From assembly GCF_965208895.1 (NCBI RefSeq), contig NZ_OZ242363.1:3100001-3164000 (forward strand): a stretch of 64,000 bases of DNA, in the 5' to 3' direction. This stretch comes from Poriferisodalis sp965208895. Lineage in GTDB: Bacteria; Actinomycetota; Acidimicrobiia; Acidimicrobiales; Poriferisodalaceae. The first letter of the stretch is position 1. Every line of letters begins with the position of its first letter. The translations under genes and the position numbers were made by a program. Positions 49,796 through 58,603 of the stretch are shown in pieces. The notes under the pieces are model-generated. The model did not search any database. It was not told where the DNA came from and was given only the letters and a program-made list of their open reading frames with translations.

Positions 49796-51094
49796 TCATG
49801 AACCCTGTGGCAGGTACTGGTCGTGGGACCACGGGTCGAGTCGCAGGCTGAGTTCCCGCAGCCGGCCGTGGAACTCGTCACGGGGGACGTGACAGAGGCG
49901 GATGTGACGCCCGCTGGCTGGGTCGAACGCGGTCCGCCCGTGCATGACCCGGTGGTTGTCGATGAGCACGCCCTGCCCGGGCTCGACCCGGATGGCGGCA
50001 GCGAACTCGGGGCTTAGCATCCGGTCGCTGAAGGCCCGGATGGCGTCATACAGGCGGTCGACGTCGTCTGGCGGGACGTCAAGCGGGCCGAGCGCCCGGT
50101 CGAAGTAGCGGATGCCGCTCGGGCGTCCGAATTCGTCGAGCCGGATGACCGGGCTGCGGCTGCGCAGGTTGATCTCGCCGGGATGGCGCCGGATGTGGGT
50201 GACCGCCAGGGCGGTGAGGGCCTCGAATGCGTCGGGCTCGTCGGCCCGAAGCGACTCGGCGATGGAGAAGCCGTCCACGTAGGTGCTCATGCCGCCGACG
50301 TCGGTATTGACCAGGCAGTGGAAGATGTCGATGCCGGGCGGGCAGTAGTAGAAGGCGTCGTCGATGTGGGGCGCTTGGGCCATGCCGGTCTTGGCGCCGA
50401 GCTTCGCCACAGGTTCGGCCCGCACGTCGTAGATGCGGCCGTAGACGGTTGTCTCATGGATCGGGCCGACGAGGTCGGCGAGCTGCTCGGTGCAGGCGGG
50501 GTCGGCGCCGAGGTGGTCGATGCGCACGATGCCGTAGTCCCGCAGCAGCCGATAGGCGCGCAGTTGTCCGCTGCCTCCGTCGCTGGCCTCGTCCCAGTCG
50601 ACGGTCGGGAAGTCGTCTGCGAGCTCGGCTCGCCAGGTGGTGGGCTGCCAAGCGGCTCGCCGATTGCGGGCGTCGTCGTCGTAGGCGTTCGCCGCGAGCC
50701 AGTCGCCGCCGTAGAATGATCGGTGGCCGTCGGGCCAGGAAAGCACCAAGTCGCCGTCACAGGTGTGGGCGCTGGCGGGGGCGATGTCCGACGGGAAGCT
50801 GGCCACCGTCGTGAATCGGATGCCGTCAGCGGGGTTGCCGCATTCGTCGCACCAGCAGCAGTGTCGCAGCCATTGGGCCGCGTAGGTCCGCTCGTGCCCG
50901 TCGGCGAATTCGACAAGCACTCGTCGCCCGTCGATGGCCGCGCCGGTCGCCGCAGGTGCGTCAGCGATGCCGAGCCGGTTGCCGAGATGCGGGTTGTACG
51001 TGGTGATGTCACCGACAGCACCGCGTTCGCTTCCGTCAGCCGCCGGCGCGTTTGGCGGCGCCTCCGCCGACAGCCCAGCCGACGGCTCGCTCAC
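49796..51094 (-). CDS. gamma-butyrobetaine/TMLH-like 2-oxoglutarate dioxygenase
   Basis: A 432-aa protein with the two-domain layout of the BBOX1/TMLH family. The N-terminal DUF971 zinc domain has C79, C80, C82, C85 (RHCCWCDECGNP) and a later histidine. The C-terminal TauD-type domain has the facial triad H243-x-D245 (PHIDDAFYYCPPGI) and H385 (DNHRVMHGRTAF), with an arginine near 398 for 2-oxoglutarate. These enzymes hydroxylate trimethylammonium acids. It overlaps no gene but starts 3 bp after the enolase-family stop, so it is co-transcribed. Confidence 0.88.
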   Translation of the reverse strand: MSEPSAGLSAEAPPNAPAADGSERGAVGDITTYNPHLGNRLGIADAPAATGAAIDGRRVLVEFADGHERTYAAQWLRHCCWCDECGNPADGIRFTTVASFPSDIAPASAHTCDGDLVLSWPDGHRSFYGGDWLAANAYDDDARNRRAAWQPTTWRAELADDFPTVDWDEASDGGSGQLRAYRLLRDYGIVRIDHLGADPACTEQLADLVGPIHETTVYGRIYDVRAEPVAKLGAKTGMAQAPHIDDAFYYCPPGIDIFHCLVNTDVGGMSTYVDGFSIAESLRADEPDAFEALTALAVTHIRRHPGEINLRSRSPVIRLDEFGRPSGIRYFDRALGPLDVPPDDVDRLYDAIRAFSDRMLSPEFAAAIRVEPGQGVLIDNHRVMHGRTAFDPASGRHIRLCHVPRDEFHGRLRELSLRLDPWSHDQYLPQGS

Positions 51095-51097
51095 TGG

Positions 51098-52300
51098 TCA
51101 ATCGCTCCCGTTGCCGGCTGCGTCGAGCGTGTGGGCAGCCACCAGCTCGTCGTTCAGCTCCACGCCGAGGCCCGCACCGGTTGGCAGCGCTGCGTAGCCG
51201 TCGACGATCTCGGGTTCGGGCGGGTGCACCAGCTCGGTGCGCAGGCGCGACTCGCCGAGCCGCGACGAGCGGAATTCCACCATCGGGATGGTCAGGGCTG
51301 CGGCCTGCAGGTGGAAGTTGGCGACGTCGGTGATGCCGGTGGCGAAGCTGTGGGGGATGAGCTGCGCACCGTGCAGCTCGCACAGCTCGGCGATGCGCAT
51401 CAGCTCGGTGAACCCGCCGGCCCGGCTGACGCCAGGTTGCACCAGCGACACGCCGCCGGTCGTCAGCCATTCCCGCACTTCCCAGCGGCCCGCCGCGAAT
51501 TCGGCGCCGCCGACCCGGACGGGCGACACGGCGGCGAGGCGGGCGTGGCCGGCCAGGTCGTCATGGCGCAGCGGCGCCTCCGCGAAGGTCACGTCGAAGT
51601 CCTCGATGCGGCGCAGCGTCCAGGCGGCGTCGTGCCAGTCCCACCAGCGGTAGCCGAAGTCGAGCGCCATGGTGAGCTCGTCACCGAACGCTGCCCGGCA
51701 GTCTCCGACGAACGTCACGATGGCCCGGTCGGACACCTCGGCACCGAACAGCACCGGCACTTTGACGGCGGTGAGGCCTTGGTCCGCGGCGACTGTGGCT
51801 TGGCGGGTGACCTCGTCGAGAACTGCCGACATCGGTCCGTCGTAGATGTCGCCCGGATAGCAGGTCGCATAGGGTCGGATTCGATCCGTGCGGGCGCCGC
51901 CGAGCAGCTTGTAGACGGGCAGTCCGAGTTGGCGCCCGGCGAGGTCGTAGAGCGCGATGTCGACCGCTGAGTAGGCCTGGATGTAGGTGCCGCGGCGGCC
52001 GTGGTAGAAGCTGCCGTGATACGCCCGGTCGTACAGCGCTGCGGCTTCGATCGGGTCGGCGCCGACCACCACGTCGGTGATGCCCTTGCTCCAGAAGTGG
52101 ATGGTGCGCTGGTCGATCATCGCTTTCGTGACGGCGGGCGTGCACACTGACTCGCCGATGCCAACCCGCCCGTCAACGTCGGTCACCTTGACCAGCAGGG
52201 TCTCCTCGGAGCCCTCGGCAAACGCGTTGCCAACCGCTGGCACCGACACGATCAGCGCTTCGACGGCGGCAACCGGGCATGGCTGGCGTGGAGCTGTCAC
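51098..52300 (-). CDS. mandelate racemase/muconate lactonizing enzyme family protein
   Basis: A 400-aa enolase-superfamily enzyme. The capping domain runs through residue 130; metal ligands are in MALDFGY (Asp), VTFAEAPL (Glu) and RVGGAE (Glu). LTAVKVPV holds the second-strand lysine; I see KVP, not the common KxK pair. The C-terminal PHSFATGITDVANF carries the His near the end of the barrel. Some family members epimerise betaines of proline, which would fit the neighbouring genes, but this is inference. Confidence 0.87.
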   Translation of the reverse strand: MTAPRQPCPVAAVEALIVSVPAVGNAFAEGSEETLLVKVTDVDGRVGIGESVCTPAVTKAMIDQRTIHFWSKGITDVVVGADPIEAAALYDRAYHGSFYHGRRGTYIQAYSAVDIALYDLAGRQLGLPVYKLLGGARTDRIRPYATCYPGDIYDGPMSAVLDEVTRQATVAADQGLTAVKVPVLFGAEVSDRAIVTFVGDCRAAFGDELTMALDFGYRWWDWHDAAWTLRRIEDFDVTFAEAPLRHDDLAGHARLAAVSPVRVGGAEFAAGRWEVREWLTTGGVSLVQPGVSRAGGFTELMRIAELCELHGAQLIPHSFATGITDVANFHLQAAALTIPMVEFRSSRLGESRLRTELVHPPEPEIVDGYAALPTGAGLGVELNDELVAAHTLDAAGNGSD

Positions 52301-52387
52301 CGCCGTGCCGCCTGATTTGCTCCGTGGCTGCTCAGCGGAGCGTTCACACGCGCTCGGTCCGTGCTGAGCGGCGCGCGATCGGACGCT

Positions 52388-53122
52388 TCAGCCACCGATA
52401 GGGCTCTGGGCGGTGAGTCCACCGTCCACAGTAAACACGCTGCCCGAGACGAAGCTGGCCGCAGGGCTTGCGAGCCAGAAGACGATTTCGGCGATGTCGT
52501 CTGGATTGCCGAGCCGGCCGATCGGATGGCGTTCGATGGCCGCTTGTCGGGCTGCGTCAGGGTCTGCTTCGAGATCGAATACGGCATCGGCCAGTGCCGT
52601 AGCGATCCAGCCGGGGCTGACCGCGACGCAGCGGATGCCCTGGTGCCCATGGTCGATGGCGATCGCTCGGGTGAGGGCTTCGACGGCACCCTTCGAGGCG
52701 TTGTACACCGCCATGCCGGCGTCGGCATGGGTAGCGGCAATCGAGGCGATGTTGATGATGACGCCTCCGCCGGGCTGGTTCGCCATCTGGCGCACCGCGG
52801 CCCGGCAGATGTTGAACACCCCCCGGACATTCGTGTCCATGACGTGATCGAACTCCGCGTCGGACGTGTCGGCGACGGTCTTCTCGACTTGGACGCCGGC
52901 ATTGTTGACCACCACGTCGAGTGATCCGGAGCACTCGACGGCCGCAGCGACGAGCGCATCGGCCTGAGCGGGATCGGCCACGTCAGTGCGCAGCCAGTCC
53001 GCGCCACCGAGATCAGGTTCGCTCCGACTGCCGGTCAGCACATCCCAGCCGTCGGCCACGAACCGCCGTGCGATCGCCTCGCCGATGCCAGAGCTCGCCC
53101 CGGTCACCACCACACTGCTCAC
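52388..53122 (-). CDS. SDR family oxidoreductase
   Basis: A 244-aa classical SDR: VVVTGASSGIGEAIARRF (about 4-21), NNAGV, IASIAATHADAGMAVYNASKGAVEALTRAIA with catalytic Ser, Tyr and Lys, and FVSGSVFTVDGGLTA at the end. Similar to 3-oxoacyl-ACP reductases or dehydrogenases of sugar/amino alcohols. It lies 30 bp after the FAD oxidoreductase gene. Confidence 0.9.
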   Translation of the reverse strand: MSSVVVTGASSGIGEAIARRFVADGWDVLTGSRSEPDLGGADWLRTDVADPAQADALVAAAVECSGSLDVVVNNAGVQVEKTVADTSDAEFDHVMDTNVRGVFNICRAAVRQMANQPGGGVIINIASIAATHADAGMAVYNASKGAVEALTRAIAIDHGHQGIRCVAVSPGWIATALADAVFDLEADPDAARQAAIERHPIGRLGNPDDIAEIVFWLASPAASFVSGSVFTVDGGLTAQSPIGG

Positions 53123-53152
53123 CGTCGCCCTCCCGTCAGCGTCTTCGCCTCG

Positions 53153-54313
53153 TCAAGTGTTCGAAGGCCGGAACGACGAAAGCTTGAGCACGGGATCGGT
53201 CCAGCCTTCGTCGGTGAACAGCGTCCCCGCCAGCCGCCCGATTTCATCGGCGGACTTGGCTGCTGAGCCGCAGCCGCCGACCGCGACGGCGACGTGATCG
53301 TCGACCCAGTCGATCCAGGGCAAGTCGTGCGGGGTGTTCGTGACGACGCAGGGCTTGATATCGCGTGAACGGATCGTGCGGTTGGGGAGGAATTCCCGCA
53401 GCCGGCTCTCGAGATCGTCTGCTTCGGCCTGGCTCCCGCCGCTGCGGAACCAGTCGACCACGGTGGCGATGTCGTCGGCCATGGTGGCGGCGGGATCGTA
53501 ACCGCCGATCTTCAGCATGACCCGACCGTCCGGGAATCGGACCGGCGGAACCCAGTAGACGTCGTGGCGGGGGTCTGTCTCACACGCGGCCGGGTCAGTC
53601 CGCGAAATGAGGCTCGGCAGCGTCGGACCCTCGTCCAGTTCGGCCATCAGGATCGTCCGCAAGCTGCGCTCCAGCGGGAGCTCGACTCCGACGAGTTCGG
53701 CTGCCCAGGCGCCGGTGCACAACAGCACGCCCTCGACCACCAGCGTGTCGTTCCCGACGGTCAGATGCACGCCGTCGGCCCTCGGCACGGTCGCAGACAC
53801 CGGCGCATCCACGACCGTCCCGCCCGCTTCGGCCGTCAGCTTGCTCTGCGCTGCGATCATCCGTCGAGGGTTGATGTGGCCCGCCGGTGCAGCCTCGAGG
53901 ATGATCGTGTCCGCGCTCGACATGTCGATTCCGAAGCGCTCCGCGACATCGTCCGCGCTGATCTCACGTGCGTCGACGTCAAGCTTGCGGGCGTGAGCAA
54001 GATCCGCTTGGGGATCTGCGGGGGAGTAGACGAGCCCGGCACCGGAATGGAACGGGATGCCGGAGCGCTCCTCGATGTCTGCGTACCTGCCGATCGAACG
54101 GATCGCCAGGTGCGACCACGCAGGATCGGGATCGATCATCCGGGTGATGCGCCCCTCGTCGTAGTGGCTCGCGAACGGACCCGATGACGTCGCATAATCC
54201 GCTGGCTCACCAGACCCGATCAGCGCCACCGAATGCCCTGCTTCCGCCAAGTGCCGGGCGGCAGCGCTGCCGATCAGACCCCGCCCGACTACTGCAACTT
54301 CGAACTGCGACAC
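53153..54313 (-). CDS. FAD-dependent oxidoreductase (DAO/sarcosine-oxidase-like)
   Basis: A 386-aa protein: VAVVGRGLIGSAAARHLAEAGHSVALIG at the N terminus (Rossmann, residues 6-33), GPFASHYDEGRITRMIDPDPAW, and VAVGGCGSAAKSADEIGRLA at the C terminus. This is the layout of monomeric sarcosine and N-methyl-tryptophan oxidases, although the cysteine expected to bind FAD covalently is not obvious. It should oxidise an amine. First gene of the five-gene operon. Confidence 0.88.
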   Translation of the reverse strand: MSQFEVAVVGRGLIGSAAARHLAEAGHSVALIGSGEPADYATSSGPFASHYDEGRITRMIDPDPAWSHLAIRSIGRYADIEERSGIPFHSGAGLVYSPADPQADLAHARKLDVDAREISADDVAERFGIDMSSADTIILEAAPAGHINPRRMIAAQSKLTAEAGGTVVDAPVSATVPRADGVHLTVGNDTLVVEGVLLCTGAWAAELVGVELPLERSLRTILMAELDEGPTLPSLISRTDPAACETDPRHDVYWVPPVRFPDGRVMLKIGGYDPAATMADDIATVVDWFRSGGSQAEADDLESRLREFLPNRTIRSRDIKPCVVTNTPHDLPWIDWVDDHVAVAVGGCGSAAKSADEIGRLAGTLFTDEGWTDPVLKLSSFRPSNT

Positions 54314-54457
54314 GCCCGCAAGCTAGATGCTCTCGGGGCAGAAGTTCCGGTGACCGGAGTCTCGTGGTCAAACTCGGACGACACCCAAGTCGTCGAGCTC
54401 AAGAGGGCGACCCGTCTCATGTGGGATTAACAGTGACGTGTCCGCCCCGCCCGCGAC

Positions 54458-54637
54458 TTACGACCATCGCAAGTCGTCTGTTGTCTCGGACTTTAGATCT
54501 GCCAGGTCATCAGACAAACCGGGATCTGCTTGATGGGGCAAGACGTCGCCGATGAAGCGCTCGCGGCTCATCCACTGAGGGCGCTGTTCGTTCGGAGACG
54601 ATTCGTCAACCGCTCGGCCTTCCATGGTGACGACCAT
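54458..54637 (-). CDS. orphan antitoxin-like small protein
   Basis: A 59-aa frame from ATG 54637: MVVTMEGRAVDESSPNEQRPQW, then MSRERFIGDVLPHQADPGLSDDLADLKSETTDDLRW. The acidic, helical tail is of the kind seen in VapB-type antitoxins, but no PIN gene follows; the FAD oxidoreductase starts 144 bp further on. The frame is open upstream to 54970, so the start is uncertain. Confidence 0.38.
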   Translation of the reverse strand: MVVTMEGRAVDESSPNEQRPQWMSRERFIGDVLPHQADPGLSDDLADLKSETTDDLRWS

Positions 54638-54714
54638 AGATGCCAGTTCTCGCTCGGAGGCAATCGTTTTCTGGGTCGTTCCCGATGCAGAACGATGCTC
54701 GACCTCGGCGAACG

Positions 54715-55130
54715 TCAGTTGCTGGGGACGTAGACGAGGACGCTGCCGGTGACGAGGTCGGTCACGGATCGTCGATCCTTGCGCAGCAGGATGGCGGCGC
54801 TGTCGGCGAAGTTGCCGAGCCCGAGAGTCAAGGTCCAGAACAGCAACTTGAAGTTCTCTCGGATGAACATCCGTCCCCAGCCGAACCGCGAGGCGTCTCG
54901 CCGCACAGCAAATATCCCGGTGAGCTGCTTGCCCGGCGTCTGGCCTCGTGCGAGCACGAAGAGCCACCACGCGAGGTACGGGAAGACGAGCGGCCAGAAC
55001 ACAACAATCAGCAGCGCGAAGAATGTTTCGATCAGGTGGGCTATCAGTCGCCGGAAGGTTCCCGCGGCAAAGTCAGTGAGGGAGACCTCGCGTGCGGGGG
55101 GGGTGGTGATGGCTCCGGCTCCATTGACAT
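54715..55130 (-). pseudogene. RDD family membrane protein with a frameshift at a C8 tract
   Basis: The frame ending at 54715 encodes an RDD domain: SLTDFAAGTFRRLIAHLIETFFALLIVV, ARGQTPGKQLTGIFAVRRD, and a last hydrophobic segment FKLLFWTLTLGLGNFADSAAIL. No start codon in this frame lies between the domain and the divergent hydrolase gene. In another frame ATG 55130 reads MSMEPEPSPPPP and reaches a run of eight cytosines (55103-55096), after which the RDD frame would follow. So either slippage in the tract joins them or a base was lost. Confidence 0.7.
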
Positions 55131-55203
55131 AGGCAGGAGTCTGGCAGCCGGATGTTCGGCGTGTGGGGAGGCGTAACGGTCGTCTATCGGGACGCGGCAG
55201 GCT

Positions 55204-56130
55204 GTGTCGATGGCGGACATTGCGCTCACCATCCCGTCGGCGAATCCCACGAACTTCCATCAGGCCATCTCCGACCCCGACGCCATGGAGTGCCAAGACA
55301 TCTGGGCGGAGCTCGTTCTGCCCGACGGGCCTGGGCCGTTCCCGGTGGTGATCGTCGTCCCCGGCAGTCTCGGGCTTCAGCCCCACCATCTCGCTCACGC
55401 GTCGGCGCTCACTGACCTTGGCATCGCTGCGTGTGGCGTTGACCCGTTTGGCCCACGCAGCGTCACCTCGACGGTCGCCAACCAGGTCCAGTACTCGTTC
55501 GCGGCGAGTGCATGGGATGTCCTCGCTACTGCCGAAGTGCTCGCCCAACGCCCCGATATCGACGCGACCCGCATCGGTGCGCAGGGCCACAGCCGGGGCG
55601 GCTCGGCGGTGCTCAGCGCTGCGTCGGTGCACCTCGCCGCAGCCTCCGGCGCCCCGAAGCTGGCGGGCGTCTATGCCGCCTATCCCTGGTGCGGCCACCA
55701 GTTCGTCGACCCTGCTGTCGGCGGCACGCGTGTCCGGGCGATCATCGGCGACCGAGACGACTGGTGCTCGCCGATGCAGGTGCAAGCCCACATCGGGGCC
55801 ATGCGAGTCGCGGGCGGCGACGCCTCGGTGCGAATCGTGCCCGACGCCCACCACAGCTTCGACCGCACCACGCCGCTCGAGCACATTCCCGACGCTGCCG
55901 TGACGCCAGGAGCGCCCACGGTCTACATCGCCGATGACGGCGCCTTCATCCCGCCGACCGCGGGCGAGCCAGACCGATCGATGGTCGATCTCGACGGCTT
56001 CCTCTACGCCATCAACGCGGGCTACGGCGTCCGCGGCGCCCACATCGGCGGCAGCCCCGAGCTCGCGTCCCTCTTCGTCGAAGACATGACCACCTTCTGG
56101 CTCGACGTCCTGGCACTGACCTTGGAGTGA
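55204..56130 (+). CDS. alpha/beta hydrolase (dienelactone-hydrolase-like)
   Basis: A 308-aa protein: FPVVIVVPGSLGLQPHHLAHASAL, then nucleophile elbow GAQGHSRGGSAV (Ser near 141), an aspartate in RAIIGDRDDWCSP and His in IVPDAHHSFDR. These give a Ser-Asp-His triad of the DLH or peptidase-S9 group. GTG 55204 and ATG 55210 are both possible starts. Divergent from the RDD gene. Confidence 0.87.
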   Translation: MSMADIALTIPSANPTNFHQAISDPDAMECQDIWAELVLPDGPGPFPVVIVVPGSLGLQPHHLAHASALTDLGIAACGVDPFGPRSVTSTVANQVQYSFAASAWDVLATAEVLAQRPDIDATRIGAQGHSRGGSAVLSAASVHLAAASGAPKLAGVYAAYPWCGHQFVDPAVGGTRVRAIIGDRDDWCSPMQVQAHIGAMRVAGGDASVRIVPDAHHSFDRTTPLEHIPDAAVTPGAPTVYIADDGAFIPPTAGEPDRSMVDLDGFLYAINAGYGVRGAHIGGSPELASLFVEDMTTFWLDVLALTLE

Positions 56131-56239
56131 ATGCCATCTAGGTCGGCGTCGCCATGTGCTCGTCAACTACCGCCGGCTTGCCAAGCCCAGTCGCATCGGG
56201 AAGGGCGCTGAGCGCGCGCCTCAGCCTGTGCAAATCCAG

Positions 56240-56520
56240 TCAGGGGCCGAGGAGGGCGGCTGGCACTACCGCGATGCCATCTTGAGTCGATATGACTGCG
56301 GTCCTGTGTTCACGATGACGGCGTCGGCAAGTCGGTCACCGATGCGTTCGGCGAGCCATCGGAGCCCAACGGTGTGTCGATCTCGGACATGTGCGGCGAA
56401 CTTCACTTCGACAGCCACAACCCTGCCATCGGGACCTTCCACGATGAAGTCGACTTCGTGGCGGCCGTCGCTGTCGCGCAGATGCATCACGCTGGCTTCG
56501 GCCGCCTGGGCATACACGCG
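56240..56520 (-). pseudogene. DUF4143 ATPase C-terminal remnant
   Basis: Encodes RVYAQAAEASVMHLRDSDGRHEVDFIVEGPDGRVVAVEVK, then ADRIGDR-like LRWLAERIGDRLADAVIVNTGPQSYRLK. After that one base is missing (AAGATGG where AAGGATGG would be expected); the restored frame would read LKDGIAVVPAALLGP and stop at 56240. The AAA+ part and much of DUF4143 are absent. It is a decayed tail. Confidence 0.72.
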
Positions 56521-56524
56521 CGGT

Positions 56525-56553
56525 GTTATCAGTACAACTAACGCACTGATAAC
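56525..56553. promoter_or_regulatory. 9-bp perfect inverted repeat
   Basis: GTTATCAGT at 56525-56533 and ACTGATAAC at 56545-56553, loop 11 nt. The region is AT-rich against its surroundings and lies just where the DUF4143 remnant begins. It resembles an operator or a recombination site. No gene is obviously controlled by it. Confidence 0.5.
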
Positions 56554-56619
56554 TACACAACTACCGCATGTCAAACGGTACATATGCCGCAGACGCCAGC
56601 TCCCTGCCTGAGGTCGGAG

Positions 56620-57735
56620 CTACCAGGTGCTCGCCAGCTCTTGCAGGCCCGCCAAGTCGAGCCGGCGGTCGTGACACCACCACCAAGCGTAGCTGCACAC
56701 GGCGCCATTGGTGAGGTCATAGGAGTCGGTGATCTGGCGCAGGTGATGGATCGACAGGTAGGCCTCGGTGTGGGCGTAGGCGATGACTGCGGGGTCCCAG
56801 CGGTCGGTGTCGACACTGGCCCATTCGTATGCGTGGGCGAACGTGGCTGTGGCGAGGCGCACCGCGGCAGGTACGACGGAGCCGTACCAGTCGCGTACCG
56901 ATGCCTCCACCTGTTCGGACTCTGCCGGCGAGGGATCCGGCACGTCGGGATTGTCACGAGCCGACAGGTAGCTGTGCAGCATGGCCGTGTGCTCGTGCTG
57001 GCTGACGAGCGTTCCTGTAAGGGCACTATCAAGGTCGCGCCGGGCGGCGTCGAGCGCTGACGAGGCTTCGGGCGGTGGCCACACCACCGGGCTGGGAGCG
57101 ACATGGGCCAAGCTCAGCCCGAGCGAGCTGGCAGCACCCACGAAATTCGCGAGATCCATGACCGCGTCAAGGGCCTCGTACATGCCTGCGGGCCAAGGTC
57201 CCTCGGCTTCGCACACCGACCGCAGCGTGACGCTGTGGTCGTAGAGGACGGGGTCGGGTTCGAGGGCTGCGTGGGGGTCGGCAGCCGCATCGTCCAGCGC
57301 CGAATCCCAGCGGCGCGGAAACGCCGTGCGGCAAAGATCGTTGGCGTCGTACGGCGACGCAGCTCTCGTTGCGATTCCGCCCAACAGTTCTGCTGCCATG
57401 GCAACCTCGAAGCCGCCACCCGGCGTGCAGGTCTCAACAGCCGCGCCGCCCCCGCGTTCTCGCCGGGCATCGGCCCGTGTCGCCAGCTGGTGGGTGCCTC
57501 CGCCGGCTTGGCGCCCAACTGCGCTCGGCGGGTCGCTGCCGGGACCGGGGAAGCCGGGGAGCCCATCGGCGGCGGCCGCCATTTCGTCGCACGCGCGCAC
57601 GACGAATTCGGACCAATCGATGGACTTCTCCGTCTGCAGTGCGGCGTACAGCGCTTCTTTGGCGCCATGCACCAGCCACGGCGGCCGCTCGGCCGAGTCG
57701 TAGTCGGGAAGGATGCGTGTGGTGTGTTGTGTCAT
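56620..57735 (-). CDS. unrecognised protein
   Basis: A 371-aa protein from ATG 57735: MTQHTTRILPDYDSAERPPWLVHGAKEALYAALQTEKSIDW. The middle is Gly/Ala-rich and the C-terminal half helical (LDAARRDLDSALTGTLVSQHEHTAMLHSYL; IAYAHTEAYLSIHHLRQITDSYDL; CSYAWWWCHDRRLDLAGLQELAS). No signal peptide, membrane segment or known motif. Gene-like composition and a full-length frame support a real gene. Confidence 0.65.
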   Translation of the reverse strand: MTQHTTRILPDYDSAERPPWLVHGAKEALYAALQTEKSIDWSEFVVRACDEMAAAADGLPGFPGPGSDPPSAVGRQAGGGTHQLATRADARRERGGGAAVETCTPGGGFEVAMAAELLGGIATRAASPYDANDLCRTAFPRRWDSALDDAAADPHAALEPDPVLYDHSVTLRSVCEAEGPWPAGMYEALDAVMDLANFVGAASSLGLSLAHVAPSPVVWPPPEASSALDAARRDLDSALTGTLVSQHEHTAMLHSYLSARDNPDVPDPSPAESEQVEASVRDWYGSVVPAAVRLATATFAHAYEWASVDTDRWDPAVIAYAHTEAYLSIHHLRQITDSYDLTNGAVCSYAWWWCHDRRLDLAGLQELASTW

Positions 57736-57812
57736 GGCCCGCAACGTAGGCAGGGGCTGTCACAACCTGGGCCTGAATTTCGGCATGAGGCCGTGCCGCC
57801 GTCATGCGCCGA

Positions 57813-58175
57813 TTAGCTGCCTGCCTTGTATCTCCAGGGCTCGGCTTCAGTCATTGCGATTGCATTGGCCAGAGCTGCCGCGTCCTCGGCGGGGTCTTGG
57901 GGCACTTGCTGATACGACGCAACGATTGAATCGCCTTCGCGTGCCTGTGCGAAGGCACCGAAGGCTTCCATGCGATCGTGATCGGCTGCCAGCCGCCGCA
58001 GCGCTTCGCGAACCGTTGCCGCCCTGCCGCCGAACTTGGGCACGAGCCGCTCAAGCAGTTGACGGTCCTCCCTCGCGAGCCACACCGTCGCTGTCACCAC
58101 TCCGCCGAATGCCGGAGCGAGCCGTTCGAGGAGCTGGCGGTGTTCATCGTCGAGCCGAACGGCAGTCTTCGCCAT
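57813..58175 (-). CDS. ribbon-helix-helix antitoxin-like protein with doubled N terminus
   Basis: A 120-aa protein. Residues 5-24 (AVRLDDEHRQLLERLAPAFGG) and 29-50 (TVWLAREDRQLLERLVPKFGG) are two copies of the strand and first helix of an RHH unit; then REALRRLAADHDRMEAFGAFAQA follows. Its paralogue at 58332 has just one copy. The C terminus is acidic and disordered, as in many antitoxins. No toxin gene is adjacent. Confidence 0.65.
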   Translation of the reverse strand: MAKTAVRLDDEHRQLLERLAPAFGGVVTATVWLAREDRQLLERLVPKFGGRAATVREALRRLAADHDRMEAFGAFAQAREGDSIVASYQQVPQDPAEDAAALANAIAMTEAEPWRYKAGS

Positions 58176-58331
58176 GGCGCCGACTGTATTGGACGCCTGC
58201 TGGCCCGTCGCCTGAATTAACTCGGTTGGCCGCCGAGCAAGTATGCGCGTCGATCGTCCTCGGCGACGACAGGCACGCTGCGGGCCTCGCGATCCGCCGA
58301 TGTGCCGAGATCGGAAGACCAGCGTCGGGAA

Positions 58332-58559
58332 TCACAGGCCGCAGCGCTTGGCCATGGCGGAGATCTCCTGGTCGCTGAGCGGGCCGTCCGCTTCCTCCCA
58401 CGCCTTCATGAAGGCATCGAAGGCCACCTTGCGGTCGTGGTCAGCGGCGAGTCGTTGCAGCGCTTCGTGGATGGCGGCTGCCTTGCCGCCGAACTTGGGC
58501 GCGAGCCGCTCGAGGATCTGTCGGCCTTCGTCGTCCAGCCGCACCGTTCTCCTGACCAT
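58332..58559 (-). CDS. ribbon-helix-helix antitoxin-like protein
   Basis: A 75-aa protein: VRRTVRLDDEGRQILERLAPKFGGKAAAIHEALQRLAADHDRKVAF (RHH region) and an acidic helical tail. Paralogue of the gene at 57813. Solo; the toxin partner is missing. It probably binds DNA as a dimer and represses its own promoter. Confidence 0.68.
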   Translation of the reverse strand: MVRRTVRLDDEGRQILERLAPKFGGKAAAIHEALQRLAADHDRKVAFDAFMKAWEEADGPLSDQEISAMAKRCGL

Positions 58560-58603
58560 GCCATCGAATGTATTGGACGACTGTGCGCTCGAAGGCAGAT
58601 TTT

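Noticed and set aside
55160..56166. Long minus-strand extension of the RDD frame
   Set aside because: It reads antisense through the hydrolase gene (55204-56130), which has a full catalytic triad. The RDD domain itself starts near 55090.
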